Source: DATCMA01 sp036563645
Lineage (GTDB): Bacteria > Actinomycetota > Actinomycetes > Mycobacteriales > Micromonosporaceae
Direction of reading: 5' to 3'
DNA length: 64,000 bases
Assembly: GCA_036563645.1 (NCBI GenBank)
Contig: DATCMA010000027.1
Coordinates: forward strand, 62,001-126,000
Shown: piece after piece, positions 19,209 through 27,112 of the stretch
How positions within the stretch are numbered: position 1 is the stretch's first letter
Layout of the letters: each line of letters opens with the position of its first letter
The notes under the pieces: model-generated
Database searches by the model: none
Seen by the model: the letters and a program-made list of their open reading frames with translations, nothing else
What the model was told of the DNA's origin: nothing
Program-made: the position numbers and the translations under genes

Positions 19209-19736
19209 GTGATCTCCCGCCGCTCCCCCATGCGCGTGCTGTTCTACAGCGCGTTCTACCGGCTACCAGTCCCGATCCGTCACCGTCTCGTCCGGCTCGC
19301 GGCGCCCACGTACCTCGTCGGCGCCGTGACGTTGGTCCGCGACTCGGAAGCGCCCGGCGCGGGACGGCTGTTACTCCTGCGCCAACCTCCGGCCCGGCGC
19401 GGCTGGGGCCTGCCGGCGGGGCTGCTGACGCGCCGCGAGCCGCCGGCGGTGGGCGCCGCCCGGGAGCTCGCCGAGGAGACCGGTATCCGCGTGAAGCCTG
19501 AGCAGCTGCGCCCGGCGGTCCCCAACGCCGTCGTGCACCCCAAAGGGTGGGTGGACATCGTGTTCGAAGTCGAGGTGCCCGCCTCCACCACCCCGCTCAC
19601 CGTCGATGGCGCGGAGGTGCAGGAGGCCGCGTGGCACCCGATCGACAACCTGCCCCGGTTGACGACGCACACCGCCCGGCTGCTCGCCGAGTACGGTATC
19701 GGCCCGCTCGCCACACTGGACGACCGCGCGCGATGA
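19209..19736 (+). CDS. Nudix hydrolase
   Basis: A 175-aa protein with a complete Nudix box, GLLTRREPPAVGAARELAEETGI in form: Gly, five residues, Glu, seven residues, then RELAEETGI. This site binds the metal that cleaves nucleoside-diphosphate-linked substrates; the substrate is unknown. An amphipathic N-terminal stretch (MRVLFYSAFYRLPVPIR) precedes the domain, as in several actinobacterial Nudix proteins. The GTG at 19209 is preferred because of the leaderless-type TAGCCT. The stop overlaps the next start as ATGA, so the nucleotidyltransferase is coupled to it. Confidence 0.85.
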   Translation: MISRRSPMRVLFYSAFYRLPVPIRHRLVRLAAPTYLVGAVTLVRDSEAPGAGRLLLLRQPPARRGWGLPAGLLTRREPPAVGAARELAEETGIRVKPEQLRPAVPNAVVHPKGWVDIVFEVEVPASTTPLTVDGAEVQEAAWHPIDNLPRLTTHTARLLAEYGIGPLATLDDRAR

Positions 19737-20584
19737 CGGTGGCGGAGATCTGCGCGGTGGTGCTCGCGGCCGGCGAAGGGCGCCGGCTTCGACCGCTCAC
19801 CGAGCACCGCCCGAAGGCGCTCTGCCCCGTGGGGAACGTACCGTTACTCGATCGGGCGCTGGCCCGGCTCGCCGGGCTCGGCTTGACCGGTCCGGAGCAC
19901 GTCGCCGTGAACGCCTGCTACCTCGGCGACCAGGTCGTGGCGCACGTCGGCGAGCGTGCGCACCTGTCGCTGGAGCCCGACGGCCCATTGGGCACCTCCG
20001 GGGGCGTGGCACGGCTGCGTTCGTGGATCGACGGGCGGGGGGTGCTCGTCGGCAACGCCGACGCGTATCTCGCGGATCCGCGGGCGCCCGCGGGCGCGGA
20101 CATCGCGCACCTGCTCGCCGGATGGGACGGGGAGACCGTCCGGCTCCTCGGTCAACCGTCCCCGGACCGCTCCGAGCCCGACCTGTTTAGCGGACACCGA
20201 TTTTCCGGATTTTCGCTGTTGCCGTGGCGCCTCGTCCGTGACCTGCCTGAGGAGCCCGCGGAGCTCGTGCGCACGGTGTGGCGACCAGCCGAGGCCGCGG
20301 GGGCGGTGGAGGTGGTGCCGTTCACCGGCACCTTCATCGACACCGGCACCCCGGAGCGGTACCTCGCCGCGAACCTCCACGCCGCCGGTGGCGGCAGTCT
20401 CATCCACCCCACGGCGACGGTGACCGGCAGCTGTGAGCGGTCCGTTATCGGCGCGGACGCGGTGGTGCACGGCACGGTGATCGAGTCGGTGGTCTGGCCC
20501 GGAGGATCGGTCGCCCCGGGAGAGCGGCTCGTGCGTGCGATTCGGGTGGGGCGTGACCTGACGGTAGCGATCAGTCATCGATAG
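19733..20584 (+). CDS. Sugar-phosphate nucleotidyltransferase-like protein
   Basis: A 283-aa protein of the glucose-1-phosphate nucleotidyltransferase fold. The N-terminus VVLAAGEGRRLRPLTEHRPKAL is the NTP-binding signature, and DGPLGTSGGVARL and VLVGNADAYL carry the sugar-nucleotide and metal-site residues. A short left-handed-helix-like tail (LIHPTATVTGSCERSVIGADAVV) follows. It probably makes an NDP-sugar or NDP-polyol; no reaction can be assigned. It overlaps the Nudix gene by four bases. Confidence 0.85.
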   Translation: MTVAEICAVVLAAGEGRRLRPLTEHRPKALCPVGNVPLLDRALARLAGLGLTGPEHVAVNACYLGDQVVAHVGERAHLSLEPDGPLGTSGGVARLRSWIDGRGVLVGNADAYLADPRAPAGADIAHLLAGWDGETVRLLGQPSPDRSEPDLFSGHRFSGFSLLPWRLVRDLPEEPAELVRTVWRPAEAAGAVEVVPFTGTFIDTGTPERYLAANLHAAGGGSLIHPTATVTGSCERSVIGADAVVHGTVIESVVWPGGSVAPGERLVRAIRVGRDLTVAISHR

Positions 20585-20617
20585 CATGAGCGCGGCGTCA
20601 ACGAGAGGAGCCCCTCC

Positions 20618-20905
20618 GTGATCACCGCGATCGTGCTCATCGACTGTGCGACTGACTCCATTCCCGAGGTAGCCCAGAGGCTGGCCGAGTTGCCGGGAGT
20701 CAGCGAGGTGTATTCAGTCGCCGGGCATGTCGACCTCATCGCGATCGTCCGGGTGCGTGAATTCGAGGAAATCGCTGAGGTCATCGCGGGAGGCATCTCG
20801 AAGGTGCCGGGTGTGCGCGACACCGAGACGCACATCGCGTTTCGGGCGTACTCGCGGCACGACCTCGAAGAGGTGTTCGCGATCGGCCTGCCCAAGGCGG
20901 ACTGA
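20618..20905 (+). CDS. Stand-alone Lrp/AsnC-type ligand-binding (RAM) domain
   Basis: A 95-aa protein consisting only of the RAM/AsnC effector-binding fold: IVLIDCATDSIPEVAQRLAE, GVSEVYSVAGHVDLIAIV and HIAFRAYSRHD. No helix-turn-helix is present, so it cannot bind DNA in the Lrp manner. Such proteins form amino-acid-binding oligomers and are conserved near the trpD/cytochrome region in actinobacteria. GAGAGGAG precedes the GTG start by seven bases. Confidence 0.88.
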   Translation: MITAIVLIDCATDSIPEVAQRLAELPGVSEVYSVAGHVDLIAIVRVREFEEIAEVIAGGISKVPGVRDTETHIAFRAYSRHDLEEVFAIGLPKAD

Positions 20906-20931
20906 CCTCTCCCCCCGAAATTACCGGTCAG

Positions 20932-20937
20932 TAACAT
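20932..20937 (+). promoter_or_regulatory. Candidate -10 element and overlapping dyad before hydrolase gene
   Basis: TAACAT ends eight bases before the GTG at 20946, suiting a leaderless mRNA. It overlaps TTACCGGTCAGTAA (20921-20934), whose outer four bases form an inverted repeat, so a repressor site is conceivable. Confidence 0.35.
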
Positions 20938-20945
20938 CACTGGAC

Positions 20946-21806
20946 GTGACCGCTGTTCTCGAATACGTCCAGGAGTACGTCGACCGGGGCACGGATCGGC
21001 TGGGGCTGCACATCTACCCCGAGCCACACGGGAATGGCGACGCCCCGCTGGTCGTCATCTGCCCCGCCATGGGGGTCGGCGCGTCCTACTACCGACCGCT
21101 CGCCGCCGACCTCCACGCCGCGGGCCTCGCCGTCGCCGTCGCGGACCACCGCGGCACCGGGACGAGCACCCCCGCACCCAGCCGCGCGTCGGCCTACGGC
21201 TACCTCGAGCTCGCGCAGGACGTCGGTGCGGTGCTCGACGCGCTCAAAGCCCGTCGCGACGGGCGGCGGACCCTCCTCCTGGGACACTCCCTCGGCGGCC
21301 AGACCGCGCTCCTGCACCTCGCGCTCACCGGGGACCGGACGGTCGACGGGCTCGTGCTCGTCGCCACCGGCCTTCCCTACTGGCGGGTGTATCCCGGCCC
21401 GCGCAGCCTCGGCGTCCTCGCCATGTCCCAGACCATCGCGGCGACCGCCGCCCTGCTCGGGGTGTGGCCGGGCTGGGGTTTCGGTGGACGGCAAGCCCGC
21501 GGCGTCATGCGCGACTGGGCGTACACCGCCCGCACCGGGCGCTTCCCGATCCTCGGCGGCGTCGACCCCAACGCGGCGCTGGCCGGCATCACCACGCCGG
21601 TCCTCGCGATCAGCGTCGACAACGACCAGTACACACCGGAGGAGACGCTCGACTATCTCTGCGCGATACTCACCGCGGCCCCCGTGCGGCGGGCGCGGTA
21701 CACGACCAAAGAAGCGGGCGCTCCCCTCAACCACTTCCGATGGATCCGCGCCGCGAAGCCCCTCGCGGCCCGCATCGCCGCGTTCGCGACAACCACCGCG
21801 CGCTAG
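20946..21806 (+). CDS. Alpha/beta-hydrolase
   Basis: A 286-aa alpha/beta-hydrolase. It has the oxyanion region VVICPAMGVGASYYRPLAADL, ADHRGTG after strand 4, the nucleophile elbow LLLGHSLGGQTALLH (Ser about residue 119), an acid candidate in ISVDNDQYTPEE and a C-terminal His in PLNHFRWI. A lid region lies between. Substrate unknown. The GTG start has no ribosome site but a suitably placed TAACAT. It converges on trpD with 12 bp between the stops. Confidence 0.85.
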   Translation: MTAVLEYVQEYVDRGTDRLGLHIYPEPHGNGDAPLVVICPAMGVGASYYRPLAADLHAAGLAVAVADHRGTGTSTPAPSRASAYGYLELAQDVGAVLDALKARRDGRRTLLLGHSLGGQTALLHLALTGDRTVDGLVLVATGLPYWRVYPGPRSLGVLAMSQTIAATAALLGVWPGWGFGGRQARGVMRDWAYTARTGRFPILGGVDPNAALAGITTPVLAISVDNDQYTPEETLDYLCAILTAAPVRRARYTTKEAGAPLNHFRWIRAAKPLAARIAAFATTTAR

Positions 21807-21818
21807 CCGCCGAGGCGG

Positions 21819-22877
21819 TCACTCCGCGGCCCGCGCCTCCCGCGCGACCTCGATCCACCGCTCCAGCGCGCGGGCGGCCGCCCCGGAGTCGATCGCCGCG
21901 GCGGCGCGCTCCATACCCGCGGTGATCGCCCCGGCCAGATCGTCTCCGATCCCCTGCTGGGCGGCGAGCGCCGCGCCCGCGTTGAGCACCACGGCGTCCC
22001 GGACCGGGCCGCGTTCACCGGCCAGGAGCCGACGCGCGATCTCGGCGTTGGTCGCCGCGTCCCCGCCGCGGAGATCTCCCGGCGCGGAGCGCGGCACCCC
22101 GAGGTCCGCGGCGTCGACGACGGTTTCGCGCACCACGCCGTCCCGCACGCACCACACCCGCGTCGGCGCGGCGGTGCTGAACTCGTCGAGACCGTCCTCG
22201 CCGCGCATCACGAGCACCGAGTCCCCGCGCTGGGCGAAGACCTGCGCCATGATCGGCGCCATACGGAGGTCGAAGCAGCCGACCGCCGCTGACCGCGGAC
22301 GAGCCGGGTTCGTCAACGGCCCTAAGAAGTTGAAAGCGGTGGGCACGCCGATCTCGCGCCGGGGGACCGCCGCGTGCCGCATGCCCGGGTGGAAACGCGC
22401 GGCGAAGCAGAAGCCGATCCCCGCCTCACGGACGCACCGGAGCACCCCCTCCGGGCCGAGGTCGAGCGGGACGCCGAGGTACTCCAGGAGGTCGGCGGAG
22501 CCACACGCGGAGGACGCGGCTCGCCCACCGTGCTTGACGACCCGCACCCCCGCGCCCGCGAGCACGATCGCGGCCATCGTCGAGATGTTGACCGTGCGCG
22601 CGCGGTCTCCGCCCGTGCCGACCACGTCGACCGCCTCAGCGCGCATCTCCTCCGACAGTGGGACCGGCACCGCGTGGCTGAGCATCGCTTCCACCAGCCC
22701 GGCCACCTCACCGGCGGTCTCCCCTTTGGCCCGCAAGGCGACGGCGAACCCCGCAATCTGCGCCGGAGTCGCCGACCCCGACATGATCTCGCCCATCGCC
22801 CACGCGGTGTCCTCAGCGGACAACTCCTGTGACTGCAGCAGCGTGGCGATGAGTTGAGACCAGGTGCGTTCGCCCAT
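21819..22877 (-). CDS. trpD: Anthranilate phosphoribosyltransferase
   Basis: A 352-aa enzyme that joins anthranilate to PRPP in tryptophan synthesis. VDVVGTGGDRARTVNIST is the PRPP-binding loop, followed by VVKHGGRAASSACGSADLLE and NFLGPLTNPA, all family hallmarks. The usual N-terminal helical domain and full length are present. AGGAGG lies five bases before the ATG. As in M. tuberculosis and Streptomyces, trpD stands apart from other trp genes beside the cytochrome bcc/aa3 genes. Confidence 0.95.
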   Translation of the reverse strand: MGERTWSQLIATLLQSQELSAEDTAWAMGEIMSGSATPAQIAGFAVALRAKGETAGEVAGLVEAMLSHAVPVPLSEEMRAEAVDVVGTGGDRARTVNISTMAAIVLAGAGVRVVKHGGRAASSACGSADLLEYLGVPLDLGPEGVLRCVREAGIGFCFAARFHPGMRHAAVPRREIGVPTAFNFLGPLTNPARPRSAAVGCFDLRMAPIMAQVFAQRGDSVLVMRGEDGLDEFSTAAPTRVWCVRDGVVRETVVDAADLGVPRSAPGDLRGGDAATNAEIARRLLAGERGPVRDAVVLNAGAALAAQQGIGDDLAGAITAGMERAAAAIDSGAAARALERWIEVAREARAAE

Positions 22878-22934
22878 CTGGGCCTCCTGAGGGGCGCGTG
22901 TCCGTGTGCGGGTCTGTCGTTCCGCCGCGCGGAC

Positions 22935-23348
22935 CTAGGCGGCCGGGGCCGCGCCGTCCGCGGATCGGGCGCGCAGGAGTCCGGCGACGGTCTGGCCGGT
23001 CGTGACCGGGTCCAGCGGATGCATCAGCGTGGCGTCGACCTCCGCGGCCGCGGCGAGCCACCGATCGGCGGCCCGGGCGAGCACGACGCAGGTGGGCGGG
23101 GCATCCGGACGGTCGTCCTTGATCTGCCGCGCGATACCGATGCCGCCGGCGGGGGTTGCCTCGCCGTCGAGCAGCATCAGGTCGATGTGGTATTCGTCGA
23201 CGAGCCGCAGACACTGTTCGTAGTCAGAGGCGTCGACGAACTCGACCGTGAGGTCAGGTGCGGGTCGGGTGCCGACCGCAAGCCGCATCTGATCGCGGAC
23301 CTTGGGATCGTCGCTGTATAGCAGGACGGTATACACACGATCGGTCAT
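22935..23348 (-). CDS. Receiver-like protein with altered Lys position
   Basis: A 137-aa single-domain protein with a CheY-like order of strands: YTVLLYSDDPKVRDQM (acidic pair), IDLMLLDGEATPAGG (Asp at the phospho-acceptor position), PPTCVVLARAADRWL and LMHPLDPVTTGQTV. The conserved Lys-Pro near the end is His-Pro and the switch Ser/Thr is not evident, so it is probably a pseudo-receiver. No output domain exists. ATG 23348 is chosen over an upstream GTG (23366). It is encoded just upstream of trpD in the same direction. Confidence 0.65.
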   Translation of the reverse strand: MTDRVYTVLLYSDDPKVRDQMRLAVGTRPAPDLTVEFVDASDYEQCLRLVDEYHIDLMLLDGEATPAGGIGIARQIKDDRPDAPPTCVVLARAADRWLAAAAEVDATLMHPLDPVTTGQTVAGLLRARSADGAAPAA

Positions 23349-23441
23349 CGTCGCCAAGACTCCCACGTCCGTAGTTCCCGCCGATCGTACCCGTTGGTCC
23401 GCTCTCCACCGCGACCGCCCACGCCGGCGATGCGCCCGCGA

Positions 23442-24392
23442 TCACGAACCCGCCGACATCCGCGCGCGGGCCTCCTGCCGATCCAGCTCCCGGTCGATCC
23501 GCCGCGCTTCCCGCTCCGCGTGCCGGACCCACTGCACGAGCAGTACGCCGAGCATGACCACGCTGACGGCCTCCCCGCCGGCCCACAGGATCCCGCCGGC
23601 GACCTTCTGGTCGACCCACGGATCCGCCCAGCTCAGCCCTAGCGACGGATACCAGTCGCCCCCGACGAGGGTGGTGCTCTGCATGATCGTCAAGCCGAGC
23701 ACGGTGTGGAACGGGACGGAGAGCACCATGAGCAGCCCACGCGCGGGGTACGGCCAGCGCCGCGGCAGCGGATCGAGGCCGATCAGGGGCCAGTAGAACA
23801 CGCAGCCGGTGATCAGGAAGTGGACGTGGATGAACTCGTGGACGACGGTGTTCTCCAGGGACAGCCGGTAGAGGTCCGTGAAGTACAGGGCGAACGGGTT
23901 GAGGATGACGAGGCCGAACGCCACTAACGGGTGAGTCACCAGGCGGACGTAGCGGCTGTGCACCAGGGCGAGCAGCCAGCGGCGTGGCGCGCCGGTGAGA
24001 GTGCGCAGCGCCAGCGTCACCGGGGCGCCCAGGGCGAGGAAGATCGGCGCAACCATGGCGAGCACCATGTGCTGGACCATGTGCACCGACAGCAGGGTCG
24101 TGTCGTAGGTGCCGATCCCCGTCACGGTCACCGAGGCGATGCCACCCACCCCGCCGACGAGGAAGAACGCGGTCCGGGTGACGGGCCACCGGTCGCCGCG
24201 CAGCCGCATGCGGTAGACCCCGTAGAGGTAGAGGGCGGCGGCGACGACCAGCGCGACGCCGATCCACGTCTGGAGGCGGGCCTCGGTCACGATGGCCGCG
24301 ACGGAGAACGGCGGCAGCGACGACTCGCCCGCGGCCCACCCCGCGAGCACGGACGGCGAGGTCTCGGTGACGATCGGATCGACACGCGCCAC
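23442..24392 (-). CDS. CtaG-like cytochrome c oxidase assembly membrane protein
   Basis: A 316-aa polytopic protein with about seven hydrophobic segments. It matches the caa3-type CtaG family: conserved histidines occur in LLSVHMVQHMVLAMVAP, VVHEFIHVHFLITGC and VPFHTVLG, typical of copper delivery to cytochrome oxidase. The C-terminus is charged and soluble. It is divergent from ctaE, consistent with a role in oxidase assembly. The GTG start has no ribosome site, but TAGCCT lies seven bases upstream. Confidence 0.85.
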   Translation of the reverse strand: MARVDPIVTETSPSVLAGWAAGESSLPPFSVAAIVTEARLQTWIGVALVVAAALYLYGVYRMRLRGDRWPVTRTAFFLVGGVGGIASVTVTGIGTYDTTLLSVHMVQHMVLAMVAPIFLALGAPVTLALRTLTGAPRRWLLALVHSRYVRLVTHPLVAFGLVILNPFALYFTDLYRLSLENTVVHEFIHVHFLITGCVFYWPLIGLDPLPRRWPYPARGLLMVLSVPFHTVLGLTIMQSTTLVGGDWYPSLGLSWADPWVDQKVAGGILWAGGEAVSVVMLGVLLVQWVRHAEREARRIDRELDRQEARARMSAGS

Positions 24393-24399
24393 GGGATCG

Positions 24400-24405
24400 A
24401 GGCTA
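24400..24405 (-). promoter_or_regulatory. Candidate -10 element for leaderless ctaG-like gene
   Basis: TAGCCT on the minus strand ends seven bases before the GTG at 24392, with no ribosome site in between. Confidence 0.4.
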
Positions 24406-24501
24406 GGTCACCGGCGGCCGGTTGGGTGCGCGTAGCGACCGACACGACGAGGTCGGCGACCCCGCCGACCAGCGTCCCTGATCGCGGGCAATAATGACCG
24501 C

Positions 24502-25101
24502 GTGACAGCGGCCTCAGCCATTGACAAGAGCAGGATCCACTCACTGACGCGACCCAACATGGTCAGCGTCGGGACGATCGTGTGGCTCTCCAGCGAACTA
24601 ATGTTCTTCGCTGGATTGTTCGCGATGTACTTCTCCATCCGCGCGGCGGACTACAGCCAGTGGGAGAAGAACACGCCGTTGCTGAACGTCCCGTACGCGA
24701 CGCTCTTCACCGCAATCCTGGTGCTCTCCTCGGTGACCTGCCAGCTTGGCGTCTTCGCCGCGGAGAAAGGCGACGTGTACGGGCTTCGGCGTTGGTTCAC
24801 CGTCACTTTTGTGTTGGGTCTCATTTTCGTCCTCGGGCAGCTGAACGAGTACCGCACGCTGATCCACGAGGGCATCAAGATCAATGCCGACGGTTACGGC
24901 TCGATGTTCTACCTCACCACCGGTTTCCACGCGTTGCACGTCGCCGGTGGTTTGGTGGCGTTCCTCATCTACATGATTCGAACGACCATGGGTCGTTTCA
25001 CCCCGGCGCAGGCCACGTCGGCGATCGTCGTGTCCTACTACTGGCACTTCGTCGACGTCGTGTGGATCGGGCTCTACCTGATGATCTACTGGCTTAAGTA
25101 A
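24502..25101 (+). CDS. ctaE: Cytochrome c oxidase subunit III
   Basis: A 199-aa membrane subunit of the aa3 oxidase, the short five-helix actinobacterial form. SVGTIVWLSSELMFFAGLFA (with the conserved Glu), TTGFHALHVAGGLVAF and SYYWHFVDVVWIGLY are diagnostic. It heads the ctaE-qcrC-qcrA-qcrB cluster that builds the bcc-aa3 supercomplex. The GTG start lacks a ribosome site; AATAAT/TAATGA lies four to six bases upstream, so it may be leaderless. Confidence 0.95.
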   Translation: MTAASAIDKSRIHSLTRPNMVSVGTIVWLSSELMFFAGLFAMYFSIRAADYSQWEKNTPLLNVPYATLFTAILVLSSVTCQLGVFAAEKGDVYGLRRWFTVTFVLGLIFVLGQLNEYRTLIHEGIKINADGYGSMFYLTTGFHALHVAGGLVAFLIYMIRTTMGRFTPAQATSAIVVSYYWHFVDVVWIGLYLMIYWLK

Positions 25102-25172
25102 TCACGTCTCGCCCTTCTCGCGCTGTTTCTTTTCGCTGTTGAGACAGGTCACGAAATCGTTAAGGACAGGCC

Positions 25173-26030
25173 ATGACTTCTGACACCCCCGCCGACCGGC
25201 GAGGCGACCGCTTCCGCGGCCTGCTCTCGCGGCTCCGCAGCGGGCGGTCCGCCCCGAGGAGCCGATTCCGCCGGCGTCTCGGCACCACCGCACGACTGCT
25301 CGTCGCGCTGTTCCTCGCCGGCGGTGTCTACACCGTCTTCGCGCCAGGGCTCAAGGCACAGGACACGCCGCAGTTGTCCGCCGCTGCGCAGGAGGGCAAG
25401 CAACTGTACGACCAGAGCTGCATCACCTGCCACGGTCGCAACGCGCAGGGCGTCGAAGGCCGCGGTCCCAGCTTGATCGGCGTCGGCGCGGCCTCGGTGG
25501 AGTTCCAGGTCAGCACCGGCCGCATGCCGATGGCCCGCCAGGAAGCGCAGGCGGAGCGCAAGCCGCCCGTCTTCAACGAGACCCAGATTCAGCAGCTCGC
25601 CCAGTACATCCAGGAGCTCGGCGGCGGCCCCGAGCTGCCGGAGGGGGACAACCTGCGGGAGGGCGGTGACCCGGCCCGCGGTGGGCAGCTGTACCGGCTG
25701 AACTGCTCGTCGTGCCACGCCTTCGCCGGCAGCGGTGGCGCCCTCTCCTCCGGCAAGTTCGCCCCGAGCCTGCGGCCGGTTACCGACCGTCAGCTCTACG
25801 CGGCGATGCTGACCGGGCCGCAGAACATGCCGGTCTTCGGTGACAACCAGCTCACTCCGCAGCAGAAGCGGGACATCATCGCCTTCGTCCAGGAGACGCT
25901 CAACGCCAACAACGACCCGGGTGGGTTCAACCTCGGCCGTTACGGCCCGAGCACCGAGGGCGTAGCGATCTTCGTCGTCGGGATCACGGCGCTGGTCTTC
26001 GCCAGCCTTTGGATTGCGGGGAAGTCATGA
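25173..26030 (+). CDS. qcrC: Diheme cytochrome c subunit of the bcc complex
   Basis: A 285-aa membrane-anchored cytochrome c. An N-terminal signal/anchor helix (about 38-58) is followed by two haem c sites, CITCH and CSSCH, each with a distal Met candidate (GRMPMARQ and QNMPVFGD). A C-terminal membrane helix (VAIFVVGITALVFASLWIA) anchors it. The two haems pass electrons from the bcc complex directly to the oxidase CuA, replacing soluble cytochrome c. AAGGA precedes the ATG by six bases. The stop overlaps qcrA as ATGA. Confidence 0.96.
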   Translation: MTSDTPADRRGDRFRGLLSRLRSGRSAPRSRFRRRLGTTARLLVALFLAGGVYTVFAPGLKAQDTPQLSAAAQEGKQLYDQSCITCHGRNAQGVEGRGPSLIGVGAASVEFQVSTGRMPMARQEAQAERKPPVFNETQIQQLAQYIQELGGGPELPEGDNLREGGDPARGGQLYRLNCSSCHAFAGSGGALSSGKFAPSLRPVTDRQLYAAMLTGPQNMPVFGDNQLTPQQKRDIIAFVQETLNANNDPGGFNLGRYGPSTEGVAIFVVGITALVFASLWIAGKS

Positions 26031-27112
26031 GCACCACAACGGCTCACGGAGCCGACCACGTACGGCAAGACCCGTCGGCCCGGTTCGAGGTCGTCCGGAC
26101 GGGGATGCGGCGTGACGGGATTGAGATCGTCCACTACGAGCCGCAGGTCGAGCCGGGGAGCAAGACCGAACGGCGCCTCATCCGCATCATCACCACGCTC
26201 TTCCTGCTCGCCGGTCTGTCCGCCACCGCCTTCGTGGTGATCTACATCGCCTGGCCGTGGCGGGTCACCATCGAGGCCGGAGGCCTCGACAAGCTCTACA
26301 CGCCGCTGTTGGGCCTCACCCTCGGTCTGGCGCTCCTGGGTATCGGCTTCGGCATCCTCACCTGGGGCAAGAAGCTGCTGCCCCGCGAGATCGCGATCCA
26401 GGAGCGGCACGACGGCCCGTCGAGCGAGGAGGACCAGAAGTTCATCGGCAACAATCTGGCCTTCATCGCGGACGAGATGGGGGTCAAGCGCCGTCCCCTG
26501 CTCGGCGTCTCCCTGGTGGCGGGTCTCGCGCCGCTGGGGGCCGCCGCTGCCGCGCCGCTGATCGGCGGCCTGATCTCCCAGCCGCACAAGAACAACCAGA
26601 TGTTCACCACCGGCTGGGCTCCGATCACCGACGAGAGCGGTCGCCGGAAGCTCGTGCGCTTGACGCGCGAGGACGGCACCCCGATCCGTCCCGAGGACGT
26701 CAGCGTCGGCGGGCAGATGACCGTCTTCCCGGGAATTCCCGGCGGGGCGACCAACAAGTACGCGGACTCGCCCACGCTCCTCATTCACCTGCGGGCTGAG
26801 GACGCTGCCCGGGCCCGCGCGGCGAACGAGCGCGAGGGCAAGCACGGCTACATGTACGGCAACTTCATCGCGTACTCGAAGATCTGCACGCACGCCGGCT
26901 GCCCCGCCAGCCTGTACGAGCAGCAGACCAACCGTCTGCTCTGCCCGTGCCACCAGTCGCAGTTCCTGATCACCGACAACGCCAAGCCGGTCTTCGGACC
27001 CGCCAGCCGTCGCCTCCCCCAGCTCCCGATCAGCGTGGATGAGGAGGGCTACTTCGTGGCGACGTCGGACTTCACGGAGACCGTTGGGCCCGACTTCTGG
27101 GAGCGGCCATGA
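26027..27112 (+). CDS. qcrA: Rieske iron-sulfur subunit of the bcc complex
   Basis: A 361-aa actinobacterial-type Rieske protein with three N-terminal membrane helices (about 50-75, 90-115 and 160-185). Its 2Fe-2S ligands are in CTHAGC and CPCHQSQF, close to the C-terminus, with a long insert before them. It takes electrons from menaquinol to the diheme cytochrome. It overlaps qcrC and qcrB by four bases on each side (ATGA). Confidence 0.96.
   Translation: MSTTTAHGADHVRQDPSARFEVVRTGMRRDGIEIVHYEPQVEPGSKTERRLIRIITTLFLLAGLSATAFVVIYIAWPWRVTIEAGGLDKLYTPLLGLTLGLALLGIGFGILTWGKKLLPREIAIQERHDGPSSEEDQKFIGNNLAFIADEMGVKRRPLLGVSLVAGLAPLGAAAAAPLIGGLISQPHKNNQMFTTGWAPITDESGRRKLVRLTREDGTPIRPEDVSVGGQMTVFPGIPGGATNKYADSPTLLIHLRAEDAARARAANEREGKHGYMYGNFIAYSKICTHAGCPASLYEQQTNRLLCPCHQSQFLITDNAKPVFGPASRRLPQLPISVDEEGYFVATSDFTETVGPDFWERP

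Noticed and set aside
20618..20905. Lrp/AsnC transcription factor
   Set aside because: The protein has only the effector-binding domain and no helix-turn-helix.
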